A stretch of 64,000 nucleotides of DNA from Ruminococcus sp. zg-924 (GTDB lineage: Bacteria > Bacillota > Clostridia > Oscillospirales > Acutalibacteraceae), in assembly GCF_024433635.1 (NCBI RefSeq), contig NZ_WNJZ01000001.1, positions 124,001 through 188,000 on the forward strand. Direction: 5' to 3'. This document shows, one piece after another, positions 8,507-17,119 of this stretch (positions within the stretch are counted from its first letter, which is position 1; every line of letters begins with the position of its first letter). Below the pieces are notes generated by a model that was given only the letters and a program-made list of their open reading frames with translations, did not search any database and was not told the origin of the DNA. The position numbers and the translations under genes are program-made.

Positions 8507-9331
8507 TTGTTTAACAAAAAACCGAAAAAAGAAGAACAGTTTACTCCCTCTGATTTATCAAAGCTGAGAGATAAGGGCGACAAGGAGCAGCGCAAGGGTC
8601 AAAGTATTTTCAAGCGCTTTTCTGCAAGGCGTTCGGCGCAAGAGCTTTCAAAGACGCAGATATGGCGCCGCAGAGGATTTTGGTTAATGATAGCTTTGGC
8701 TGTGATACTGCTTATAATGTGGATTATATCAATGCTCATTTCGCAGTACGGTGACCTTGTTATCAGTCTGGAACGTCCGCTTCGGTCAAAGGGAATTGTA
8801 GTTGCAGAAGAACCCGACCCGGCAAAGGGCGTTACAATTCTTAGTGCACCGAAGGTAACGGAAGTAACTAATATTACATATGAATGGTTGCCGCTTGAAG
8901 AGCTTGACACAAAGGACGGCAGCAACAACGGCAAGAATTATCTTTGCTACACATTTTATGTTATCAATAACGGAACAGAAACAGTTGACTATGATGGCGA
9001 TTTGCAAATCAAGGGTGTTTCAAAGAGCATGGATGAAGCAATTCGTGTTATGGTATACAAAAACGGCGAGCCGAATATTTACGGCAAGCATCAGTACAAG
9101 AAGGATGCAGACGTTGCCGAAACTGACGCTACACTGTTTGACAGCGATACTTCAGTTATGAAAACGTCAACAGAGGACTTTGAGCCCGGCGCAATGGACA
9201 AGTACACAGTTGTTGCTTGGGTTGAGGGAAATGATCCTGAATGTATAAACGATATTATGGGCGGTTATATGAGAATGAATATGCTCTTCGGAATTGCTGA
9301 CGACGAAGAGGAAACTTCAGAAGCTCAGTAA
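8507..9331 (+). CDS. Membrane-anchored paralogue of the SipW-dependent proteins (TTG start)
   Basis: A 274-residue protein with a long basic cytoplasmic N-terminus (1 to about 52), one transmembrane segment (about 53-77) and an outer domain. It lacks the A-W-F signature after the membrane segment but has the family motif WVEGNDPEC (about 238-246), nearly identical to that of the preceding gene. It therefore looks like an uncleaved, membrane-held member that could anchor or nucleate a fibre made by the others. The start is TTG at 8507, placed 8 nt after GGGAGG. A short acidic tail (DDEEETSEAQ) ends the protein. No enzyme motif is seen. Confidence 0.65.
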   Translation: MFNKKPKKEEQFTPSDLSKLRDKGDKEQRKGQSIFKRFSARRSAQELSKTQIWRRRGFWLMIALAVILLIMWIISMLISQYGDLVISLERPLRSKGIVVAEEPDPAKGVTILSAPKVTEVTNITYEWLPLEELDTKDGSNNGKNYLCYTFYVINNGTETVDYDGDLQIKGVSKSMDEAIRVMVYKNGEPNIYGKHQYKKDADVAETDATLFDSDTSVMKTSTEDFEPGAMDKYTVVAWVEGNDPECINDIMGGYMRMNMLFGIADDEEETSEAQ

Positions 9332-9469
9332 GCTGCCATAATTAACCGCAGAGGTATGTGTGTTATGTAGATCGTGAAAAGTCGGTTAAATCGTTTATTC
9401 ATTGGATATAAAGTTAAAACTAATCCGCTGTGTGTTTGGCGGAAAATAAAATTTAAGGAGGATTCTCTT

Positions 9470-10258
9470 ATGAAAAAAACACAAAAATCATTTAGAAAAA
9501 AGGCGTTACTTTCTTCACTTTCAATGCTCTTGGTAGCAACAGTTGCGGTTGGCTCAGCAACATTCGCATGGTTCACATCAAGTACACAAGCTACAGCATC
9601 TAACATCAATGTTCAGACAACAAAATCATCTGAATTGGTAGTATCTAAGTCTGACTTAGTATGGGGTGATACGGTAGACTATTTAAAGCCTAATGCAGTC
9701 TTGAGACCTATTTCTTCTGCTGACGGTTCAAACTGGTACAAGGCAAATGCTGCTGCAAAGACTGCATCAACAGCTAAGGCTGGTACATACGCACAGGTAA
9801 CAGGTGCTGCTCTTAATGACTATTTAATTGATGATATGTTGAACATTAAAAATAACGGTGGTTCAGCATGTTCTAATGTTACTATTACTATTACTTCTGA
9901 GTCAACAAGTAAATTCTATCGTTTGGCACTTGTTCCTGTTGATGATCAGACAACAGCTGGTACAAAGCCGGCAGTTACAGAGGCTAACTTCAAGGCTAAT
10001 ATTTACGGCGCAGCAGCCGATGATACTTGGAAACCATATAAAGGTACAGCAGTTACAACTGATAATTACTCAATAAAGGCAGCTGCAAATGGTGCTACTG
10101 TAATAATTCCTTCTTTGGCTGCTAATGAAGTTGCATCATATAGAGTTTTGGTATGGTTCGAGGGTGAAGATAGTGATTGCTACGATACAACTACTTCATC
10201 ACTTACAGCACCGAGCATTTCATTCAAAGTAACAGGTACATCTGGTAGTACAACCTGA
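9470..10258 (+). CDS. SipW-dependent secreted protein, TasA-like (possible major subunit)
   Basis: A 262-residue protein with a classic SipW-type signal: KKALLSSLSM, a hydrophobic core and ATFAWFTSS (A-W-F at 33-35). The mature part is rich in Thr, Ala and Ser with almost no Cys, as expected of an extracellular beta-sandwich subunit. WFEGEDSDC lies at about 229-237. ATG 9470 has the strongest ribosome-binding site of the cluster (TTTAAGGAGGA), and a SipW-type peptidase gene follows directly, an arrangement like tasA with sipW. High translation would fit a major structural subunit; that is inference. Confidence 0.75.
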   Translation: MKKTQKSFRKKALLSSLSMLLVATVAVGSATFAWFTSSTQATASNINVQTTKSSELVVSKSDLVWGDTVDYLKPNAVLRPISSADGSNWYKANAAAKTASTAKAGTYAQVTGAALNDYLIDDMLNIKNNGGSACSNVTITITSESTSKFYRLALVPVDDQTTAGTKPAVTEANFKANIYGAAADDTWKPYKGTAVTTDNYSIKAAANGATVIIPSLAANEVASYRVLVWFEGEDSDCYDTTTSSLTAPSISFKVTGTSGSTT

Positions 10259-10315
10259 TTTAGCTTAACCAAAATTTTAGCAAAGACTATCCCATAAAAT
10301 TAACAGGAGACCCCT

Positions 10316-11017
10316 ATGCAAATATTCAAAAAAATCATAAACATAATTATCAACATACTTATAGTTTTACTTTTGGCTGTTTCCGTACTTGTTGCGGCTT
10401 TGGCGTTAGCGTCAAAGAGCGGAGGGGTTCCCAGTGTTTTAGGCTATGTTCCCTTGAGCGTTCAGTCCGACTCAATGATACCTGAATTTGAGAAGGGCGA
10501 CCTGATAATTTCAAAGGCGGTGGACGATTCCACCGCCCTTGAAAAGGGAGATGTTATCACTTTTAAAACTGAAATTATGGGTGAAGAGGCTCTTAACACC
10601 CACAGAATTGTAGATGTAACACAAACCGAGGGTATGGAGTTTTACACAACTAAGGGTGATAACAACAATATTGAAGATGCAGAGCCTGTTGCCAGAGTAT
10701 CTGTTGCCGCCAAATGGGAAGGCATAAAATTTGATGGCTTGGGCGACGCATATGACTTTTTAACAAGTCAGTTCGGTTTCTTCCTTGTTATTTTACTTCC
10801 GCTTATTATTTTCTTTATCTACGAGATTATAAGATTCGTAAAGAACCTTATCGAATACAACAAGGAAAAGGCACTTGAGCAGGCAATGGAGAATTCAGCC
10901 GTTGCAGCCGCAAGCGGACTTTCTGAGGACGAGATGAAAGCGGCAGTTGAGCAGTATCTTGCTCAGCAGTCACAGGAGAATACCGACAGTGCTGACAGTG
11001 AAAATGCAGAGGAATAA
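10316..11017 (+). CDS. SipW-type signal peptidase I (first copy)
   Basis: A 233-residue membrane serine protease of the SipW/ER type that would cleave the A-W-F-type precursors. An N-terminal membrane segment (about 8-32) is followed by the nucleophile Ser53 in QSDSMIPEF, His96 in NTHRIVDV (ER/archaeal-type enzymes use His where typical bacterial enzymes use Lys), and the TKGDNN and EDAEPV elements that carry conserved Asp residues. A second membrane segment lies at about 148-172. The C-terminal tail is acidic and glutamine-rich, unlike Bacillus SipW. It lies immediately after its likely main substrate. ATG at 10316 follows AGGAGA. Confidence 0.85.
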   Translation: MQIFKKIINIIINILIVLLLAVSVLVAALALASKSGGVPSVLGYVPLSVQSDSMIPEFEKGDLIISKAVDDSTALEKGDVITFKTEIMGEEALNTHRIVDVTQTEGMEFYTTKGDNNNIEDAEPVARVSVAAKWEGIKFDGLGDAYDFLTSQFGFFLVILLPLIIFFIYEIIRFVKNLIEYNKEKALEQAMENSAVAAASGLSEDEMKAAVEQYLAQQSQENTDSADSENAEE

Positions 11018-11025
11018 TGACGCAT

Positions 11026-11060
11026 AATCTTTTCTGCAGGTCAGCAATGCAGAAAAGATT
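11026..11060 (+). terminator. Perfect 13-bp hairpin between sipW-like and AAA genes
   Basis: AATCTTTTCTGCA (11026-11038) pairs perfectly with TGCAGAAAAGATT (11048-11060) around a 9-nt loop, followed by TTATCC. The T tract is short, so partial termination or mRNA processing is more likely than a full stop. A smaller dyad GCAATG/CATTGC (11118-11137) lies just before the next ribosome-binding site. Confidence 0.55.
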
Positions 11061-11153
11061 TTATCCTCTCACCACACACATTGAGGCAGAACGAAAAATA
11101 TTTTTTATTGACATTACGCAATGCCCTGCTGCATTGCAAAAAGGAGAATTAAC

Positions 11154-12689
11154 GTGGATACTATATTTGGCTTTCTATATGAATTTCTTGGCCAGTTCTT
11201 CTGGTCCCTATGGTCAATAGTTTTGGGAATATTCAACGGCATCGGCGGAATGTTCGATTTCTCAAAATATATGAAGCTTATTGACAACTACACCACAGAG
11301 CTTGGCGGCCTTGCATGGGTTGTTGCTGTTATAGCAATCCTCTGCTTGATTGCTGTTCTTGGCTTGGCTGTCTTCCTTATTGTAATGTCCTTAAAAAAGT
11401 TTTTCCGTTTCAAGAAGAAAGTTAAAGATACTAACGATTTGGTAGACGAAGTTAACGCACTTAATAAAGAGGTTATGCGCTTGAACCTTGAGAAGGATAA
11501 GATCCTTTCTATGAAGGTTTCTCAGATTGGTCTTAACCCGAACGAGATTTCCGAGCTTACCGGTGAGGAGATGGAAGCTCTTACAGACGGCGAGAAGGAA
11601 GCTCAAGGCGAGCCGAGATTCTACAAGCTTAATGAGATTGATGATCTTTGGAGCACCTATGTTCCGCCAATCTATGATAATGAGATTACTCTTCCGGACT
11701 TCTGCGAGCGCTTTAGAAACTTCGCTTGCTCAAGACTCCGCCTCTACTACGATATTAAGATTATCCGCCTGTTTATTTCGGCATTTGCTTCTACAAGACT
11801 TATCATCTTACAAGGTATTTCCGGTACAGGTAAAACTTCACTTCCGTATGCATTTGGTAAGTTCGTAAGCAATCCCGCAGTTATAGCTTCTGTTCAGCCG
11901 TCATGGCGTGACCGTTCTGAGCTGTTTGGTTACTTCAACGAATTTACGAAGAGATATAACGAAACCGAGCTTTTGAGAGCTATGTACGAAGCTTCTTACA
12001 ACGAGAATGTTTATGGCGTTATCCTCGACGAAATGAACATCGCCCGTGTTGAGTATTACTTCGCAGAAATGCTGTCAATCCTTGAAATGCCGTCAAGAGA
12101 TGAATGGGTTGTAGACATTGTTCCTAATGCTTGGGAAACTGACCCGAAACACCTCAACAACGGTCAGCTCACAATTCCGCCGAATATGTGGTATATCGGT
12201 ACAGCTAATAACGATGACTCTACATTCGCTATTACTGATAAGGTTTACGACCGTGCTATGCCTATCGACATTAATACCAAGGGTGTTCCGTTTGAAGCAC
12301 CGGACACTGAGGCTGTTTATATTAACTATCATCACTTTGAGGATTTGCTCAATGAGGCTAAGGCTAACAACCAAGTTTCTGAGGATACAATTAAGAAGGT
12401 TAACCTCCTTGATGATTATGTTATCAAGCACTTCCGTATTGCTTTTGGTAACCGTATTGTTAAGCAGATGAAAGACTACATTCCGGCTTATGTTGGATGC
12501 GGCGGCACTGAGGTTGACGGTCTTGACTATGTTCTTGCACGTAAAGTATTCCGTAAGTTTGAATCCTTGAACCTTTCTTACATTCGTGATGAAATTGACG
12601 GACTGTGCGCTTATCTTGATGAACTGTTCGGAGAAGAAAATATGAACGAATGTAAGGATTACTTAAGAATGCTTAAAAAGCTTGTATAA
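11154..12689 (+). CDS. Membrane-tethered McrB-like AAA+ ATPase
   Basis: A 511-residue protein with two N-terminal hydrophobic segments (about 5-32 and 47-77), a short coiled stretch (about 85-125) and a C-terminal AAA+ domain. Walker A is GISGTGKTS (about 220-228), Walker B is VILDEMNIARVE (about 288-299), and the sensor region reads TANNDDSTFAITDKVYDR (about 350-367). The pattern resembles McrB, whose sensor reads MNTADRS, but the GTPase signature is altered, so nucleotide choice is unclear. McrB normally powers a restriction nuclease; membrane segments and the secretion-type neighbours argue for another job, perhaps driving assembly at the membrane. GTG 11154 follows AAAAAGGAG; an upstream ATG at 11121 lacks a site. 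Confidence 0.75.
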   Translation: MDTIFGFLYEFLGQFFWSLWSIVLGIFNGIGGMFDFSKYMKLIDNYTTELGGLAWVVAVIAILCLIAVLGLAVFLIVMSLKKFFRFKKKVKDTNDLVDEVNALNKEVMRLNLEKDKILSMKVSQIGLNPNEISELTGEEMEALTDGEKEAQGEPRFYKLNEIDDLWSTYVPPIYDNEITLPDFCERFRNFACSRLRLYYDIKIIRLFISAFASTRLIILQGISGTGKTSLPYAFGKFVSNPAVIASVQPSWRDRSELFGYFNEFTKRYNETELLRAMYEASYNENVYGVILDEMNIARVEYYFAEMLSILEMPSRDEWVVDIVPNAWETDPKHLNNGQLTIPPNMWYIGTANNDDSTFAITDKVYDRAMPIDINTKGVPFEAPDTEAVYINYHHFEDLLNEAKANNQVSEDTIKKVNLLDDYVIKHFRIAFGNRIVKQMKDYIPAYVGCGGTEVDGLDYVLARKVFRKFESLNLSYIRDEIDGLCAYLDELFGEENMNECKDYLRMLKKLV

Positions 12690-12739
12690 TATAAGCTTAT
12701 ACATATTTTTGATTTATCTATGAAAGGTGAGTAAAATTA

Positions 12740-14959
12740 ATGAACGATTTCAGTAAATACTATCGTGCGTATAAATATATGCAGGAAATTCTGACCCCTG
12801 ATTTTACTCACAAGTATTTAAACCGCTGTATGGAGGACTCCGACAAGGGAGAGGACATATTAAAGGGTAAAACCAATGAAAAGGTCATTGATATGGACTG
12901 GGTTATTGCCTTTGAGGAAGCTTTGCCCTACATACAGAAAGCTATTGATGAGCAGCGCCGTTTTATTAGGCAGGTTGATAATGTAGTACGCATTGAAAAG
13001 GCGAAGAAAATTACTACCGACTCTGTAAAGCATTTGGCGCAGCACACAAACTTTATCGCCAAGGTTGAGAATGATATGGTTACACCGAACAACATTCTCA
13101 CTGTTGAGCGTGAAGAGAGCTTTGAGATTTACGAAAACCGTGTCCTTTTTACACTTATTAATAATGCACTCAGGTTCGTAAATGATAAGTATAAAAACCT
13201 CAAACAAGCTCCTACTGATTCATACAACGAGATAAAAATGAAAAGAAAGCTTGTTCTGAATGAGCAGGTTGTTGAGTTTGATATTAACTATACTAATGAA
13301 AGCCACGAAACAAGAGCGGACGAATTGGACGTTATAGACCTTAACACATTGTCTGACTTCGACCGTGTCCGCAGAATCCGCCAGACTCTGCGTGACTTCC
13401 TTTCGACGCAGCTTATGCAGGCGCTTTCTAAGACTACTCCGGTTAGACCTCCTCTCCAGCAAACCAACCTTTTGAAAAAGAACCCGAACTTTAAAAAGGC
13501 TGTTGAGCTTTGGAACTTCATCGAGAGCTATAAGAAAAAAGGCTTCGAGATTGTCGGCGAGGAGTTCTCAGGACAAATGCCGAAGGAAGTTCAGGATGAC
13601 TTGTATTTGGCAATGGGTTTTGAGCATTTTATGATGTCAATCAGCACTAACACAGCGCTGAGAAAAATGCTTGCAGAAAAATATGAGGAAGAAAACAAAG
13701 CTCTTGAGGAAGAGCAAAAGCGCCCGATGGAGGAGCTTAAACGAGTTATTGAGGCTCAGGTTTATGCCCGACAGCAGGAGGAAATTGAGGGTTACCTTAA
13801 GGACATCCGTGAGCGTGAAAAGAAGATTGCAGAATTAAAATCTGAAATAAAGAACCTGAAGATGATAATTGACCAGAGAGATCAGCAGATTCTGACTCTT
13901 AAGGGTCAGGTTTCAATGCTTCAGGATCAGGTTGATAAGCTTGAAGATGAGCTTAAAAAGCTTAAGCTTAAGCTGCTTGAAGCTGAGAATAAGATTAAAG
14001 AGCAGCAGGCGATTATAGAACAGCAAAAGGCTGAAATTGACCGCTTGACAATAGAGGTTGCCGAAAAGACAAAGCGTATTGAAGAGCTTGAAGCGGAGAA
14101 AGCATCGTTGCTTGCGCAGGTTGCTGAACTTACTGCCGAGAATGAAGCTCTCAGAGCGAGGGTTGCAGAGTGTGAGGCAAGAATTTCTGCTTTGGAAGAG
14201 CAGGTTGCTACTCTCACCCATCAGCTGGAAGCTGCACAGCGTGAGAATGACAGACTTTCCGCAAGAGTTGCTGAACAGGATCAGGAAATTAAAACTAAGA
14301 CTGCTCAGATTGCAAGTTTAGAAAGCAAGAACAGCGAGCTTGAAACCAACCTTGTTAATGAGATTGAAAGCCACAAGCGTGACGTTGCCGAGCAGAAGCA
14401 GGCTTATGAAACACAGCTTGACACTCAGAAGCGCTCATATGAAACTGAGCTTGCCGGACAGAAGGCCGGTTATGAAAGACAGATTTCTGACAACAACGCA
14501 GCACACGCTTCAGAACTTGCAAGCATTCAAAAAGACTGTCAGTCGCAAATTGAAAATGCAAAGCAAAACTGTGAGCAGCAGATTTTTGCAGCACAAAAGG
14601 ATTACGAGGCAAAGAAGCTTGATGCTCAGATTGCCTTTGATAAAGAGAGAACAGCGCTTGAACAGCATCATGCAAAGGCTCTTGAAGCTCAGCGTAAGGA
14701 GTATGAACGTAAGATTGCCGCTGTGAATAAAGAGAAAGACAAGGCATATGAGGTTGAGGAGCGCAAGTTTAAGTCGAAGCTTGCTAAGCTCGAAAAGGAT
14801 CTTAACAACAACTATAATAATAAGGTTAGAGCGGTTAAGGCTAAGGCTGAGAAAGAAAAGGCTGCCGCTATAAAGAAAGCAAAGGAACAGGCAAAGCTTG
14901 CTAAAGTTAAGGCAAGGAAGAAAATGTTTACAAAAGAAGAACTTGAACATTTAGATTAA
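12740..14959 (+). CDS. DUF2357/McrC-like protein with a long coiled coil, no nuclease seen
   Basis: A 739-residue protein. The N-terminal part (about 1-310) has features I associate with the DUF2357/McrC-type partner of McrB ATPases, including FEIYENRVLFTLIN (about 129-142) and a PLQQTNLLKKNPNFKKA stretch (about 238-254). Residues about 325-720 form an almost uninterrupted coiled coil rich in Glu, Lys, Gln and Ala, ending in a very basic Lys/Ala tail. I see no PD-(D/E)xK nuclease motif. It pairs with the AAA+ gene 51 nt upstream, as McrC follows McrB. Coiled-coil McrBC relatives (CoCoNuT systems) are known in defence. The assignment to DUF2357 is by eye. Confidence 0.6.
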   Translation: MNDFSKYYRAYKYMQEILTPDFTHKYLNRCMEDSDKGEDILKGKTNEKVIDMDWVIAFEEALPYIQKAIDEQRRFIRQVDNVVRIEKAKKITTDSVKHLAQHTNFIAKVENDMVTPNNILTVEREESFEIYENRVLFTLINNALRFVNDKYKNLKQAPTDSYNEIKMKRKLVLNEQVVEFDINYTNESHETRADELDVIDLNTLSDFDRVRRIRQTLRDFLSTQLMQALSKTTPVRPPLQQTNLLKKNPNFKKAVELWNFIESYKKKGFEIVGEEFSGQMPKEVQDDLYLAMGFEHFMMSISTNTALRKMLAEKYEEENKALEEEQKRPMEELKRVIEAQVYARQQEEIEGYLKDIREREKKIAELKSEIKNLKMIIDQRDQQILTLKGQVSMLQDQVDKLEDELKKLKLKLLEAENKIKEQQAIIEQQKAEIDRLTIEVAEKTKRIEELEAEKASLLAQVAELTAENEALRARVAECEARISALEEQVATLTHQLEAAQRENDRLSARVAEQDQEIKTKTAQIASLESKNSELETNLVNEIESHKRDVAEQKQAYETQLDTQKRSYETELAGQKAGYERQISDNNAAHASELASIQKDCQSQIENAKQNCEQQIFAAQKDYEAKKLDAQIAFDKERTALEQHHAKALEAQRKEYERKIAAVNKEKDKAYEVEERKFKSKLAKLEKDLNNNYNNKVRAVKAKAEKEKAAAIKKAKEQAKLAKVKARKKMFTKEELEHLD

Positions 14960-14979
14960 ACGATAAGGAGTATTAAGCT

Positions 14980-17103
14980 ATGAAAAAAACAAGCACATCA
15001 CTATTCAGAACCTTAATACTCTTTTTAGTTTTGCTTGTAACAGTTTTCATACTTGTTATGGCGTGGTTCACCTCAAAATCAGAGGCAACTGCAGACGGCT
15101 TGTCGGTTAAAGCCGCACAAAGCTCCGGCTTGGAGGTGTCTTTTGACGGACAGAACAATTGGGATTATGATATAGTTAATAACACACAAAAAGCTTATCC
15201 CCTTGTTACAGGCAGCGGCGTTGTAACCAACGGCAACATTGATTTGTTCATGCCGAAGCTTAACAGGACGGTAGGCGAGCCTGTTTTGACTGACGGTGTT
15301 TATCAAGGCATTTCCGCTGAAGAAGGTAAGCATTTCTTTGAAACTGATGTTTATTTCAGAAGTACGGAAGCTCTTGACGTTTCAATTTCGAGCGAGAGTC
15401 AGGTTACTCCGAAAAAAATAACTGAGCGCCTCAGCGAGTTCGGCAATTTCTCAAGAGATTATATTGCCGGCGCCGCAAGAGTAGGCGTTTATGATAAGGA
15501 TGACAAGCTTAAGTTTGTTTGGGCGCCTAATGAAAAATACCAGCTAAGCCCCGGCAGTGAGTTTGTTGAAATTAGAAAGAATGCAGGCGCAACCGGCGGA
15601 GGTCTTAATTCTAACCCTGAAATAACATTTGGCATTAACACACTTCCCCAAACTGACGGAACAAATTACTATTATATGTGGGAAGTTAAGACTGTCAATT
15701 CCGGAGATAACCAGAACAAGCCCGTGGCGGCAGACTCAGGCAAGACTAATCCGCAGGGTATAGTAATGCGTTATAATTCTACTAATAAAAAATACTATGC
15801 AGCGTTGGATCTGTCATCGACAATGAATCTTGATCACGGTCTGTATCCTGTTAAGCTTACAGGAAGTGAGATTACCAATCTTAAACCATCCAATACCCCA
15901 CGTGCAGATTATGCTGATATAGCTCAGTACAAAGGTTCTGAAGAGTGTACGCTTTCAAATATAACTGTTAATAATCATTTATATAATTACATTGGTTTGT
16001 ATTTTGATAATGAAAAGTATATACAGTGCAGCGGCGACACGAATTCTCGTAAATGGGCTAAATTAACAATTGACGCTAACCCGGACAAGAGTCAATTTTT
16101 CAGTGATATTGATAGATTCCAGATTCTTGTTGAATATGATCCAACTAAGAGAAACGGCAACGGATCAGTAGGTCATATGAAAATTGCTGAATTTGCATTT
16201 TATAATTCAACAACCGGCGGTTACGGCGGAGGTACAATTGGTTTCGGCGAGGGTTCAGATGCTTTCAGTCTTACTGACGGAGAGAATGTAGTTTTAGCTT
16301 CTCCAAATACAAATCCTTCTTCTGAGCCGACATATGCTTTGGTGGCTTCTCAAGAAACACCGCCTCAGTTGTCATCGCTGCAGATTAGCCTTGATGCTAC
16401 AACTGTTACTGAGGAGGGCGCTACCAGGGATACTTACAGAATTAATCCTCAATCACGACCAATTGGCTCTGATTTTTCGGTTATATCAACCGCAAACGTA
16501 GGAGAATATAAGTTTAAACATAACGAATCAAATTATTACCTTTATGATAATGGCGGAACGCTAAGCTTAACGGCGGATGAAGCTTACGCAACAGCGTTTC
16601 AGCTTACCAATGGCAATGATTACTCAGTAGACGGTAAGAATTTTACTTTATGCCGATTGAAATCTACGGTATCAAGTAAATATCTTTCAATAGATGTAAC
16701 GGGCGCTTACTTGTCACCCTCCGTTACCGATACCCGTATTTTTATTAACTCGGACACAACTACTAACAATTATACCTTTAATGCGAACGGTACTCCTCAA
16801 ACTGATTATATGTATTTAAACAAAGGCAATACACCACTAAGCACGTCATTAACCAAGGTTAGTACAGCTGTAAGTGCTTGGAGTGCTGTTAATCCGACGA
16901 GTAAGATAGTAACAAATCTTAACGCCGTGTCAGGGTTACCGATTGTAAGCTTGACAAAGGCTAATCCGGATGACGCTTATTATACAGGTCACATTAAAGT
17001 CCGAATTTGGATTGAGGGAACAGACAGAGAAGCGAAAACGCCGCTTGTTAACGGAATATTTAACACAAAGCTTGTGTTTAATAAATTAACTACAACAACC
17101 TGA
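14980..17103 (+). CDS. Large SipW-dependent secreted protein
   Basis: A 707-residue protein with a SipW-type signal ending VMAWFTSK (A-W-F at 28-30). A segment AGAARVGVYDKDDKLKF with a following WAP (about 162-185) is matched in the next gene by AGAVRVSAIDGSNHKF with WIP, so the two share a domain. The centre (about 280-460) holds a Gly-rich beta-type insertion. Residues about 505-600 (YKFKHNESNYYLYD onward) look like a compact beta repeat, possibly trefoil-like; this is a guess. The family motif appears as WIEGTDREA (about 677-685). It starts 20 nt after the coiled-coil gene with AAGGAG and is probably co-transcribed. Confidence 0.7.
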   Translation: MKKTSTSLFRTLILFLVLLVTVFILVMAWFTSKSEATADGLSVKAAQSSGLEVSFDGQNNWDYDIVNNTQKAYPLVTGSGVVTNGNIDLFMPKLNRTVGEPVLTDGVYQGISAEEGKHFFETDVYFRSTEALDVSISSESQVTPKKITERLSEFGNFSRDYIAGAARVGVYDKDDKLKFVWAPNEKYQLSPGSEFVEIRKNAGATGGGLNSNPEITFGINTLPQTDGTNYYYMWEVKTVNSGDNQNKPVAADSGKTNPQGIVMRYNSTNKKYYAALDLSSTMNLDHGLYPVKLTGSEITNLKPSNTPRADYADIAQYKGSEECTLSNITVNNHLYNYIGLYFDNEKYIQCSGDTNSRKWAKLTIDANPDKSQFFSDIDRFQILVEYDPTKRNGNGSVGHMKIAEFAFYNSTTGGYGGGTIGFGEGSDAFSLTDGENVVLASPNTNPSSEPTYALVASQETPPQLSSLQISLDATTVTEEGATRDTYRINPQSRPIGSDFSVISTANVGEYKFKHNESNYYLYDNGGTLSLTADEAYATAFQLTNGNDYSVDGKNFTLCRLKSTVSSKYLSIDVTGAYLSPSVTDTRIFINSDTTTNNYTFNANGTPQTDYMYLNKGNTPLSTSLTKVSTAVSAWSAVNPTSKIVTNLNAVSGLPIVSLTKANPDDAYYTGHIKVRIWIEGTDREAKTPLVNGIFNTKLVFNKLTTTT

Positions 17104-17119
17104 GAGAGGAGAAAGAAAT

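Noticed and set aside
13913-14950. Several minus-strand Ser/Leu-rich frames opposite the coiled-coil gene
   Set aside because: Glu/Lys/Gln coiled-coil codons read backwards give Leu/Ser/Phe-rich frames without stops; there is no independent support.
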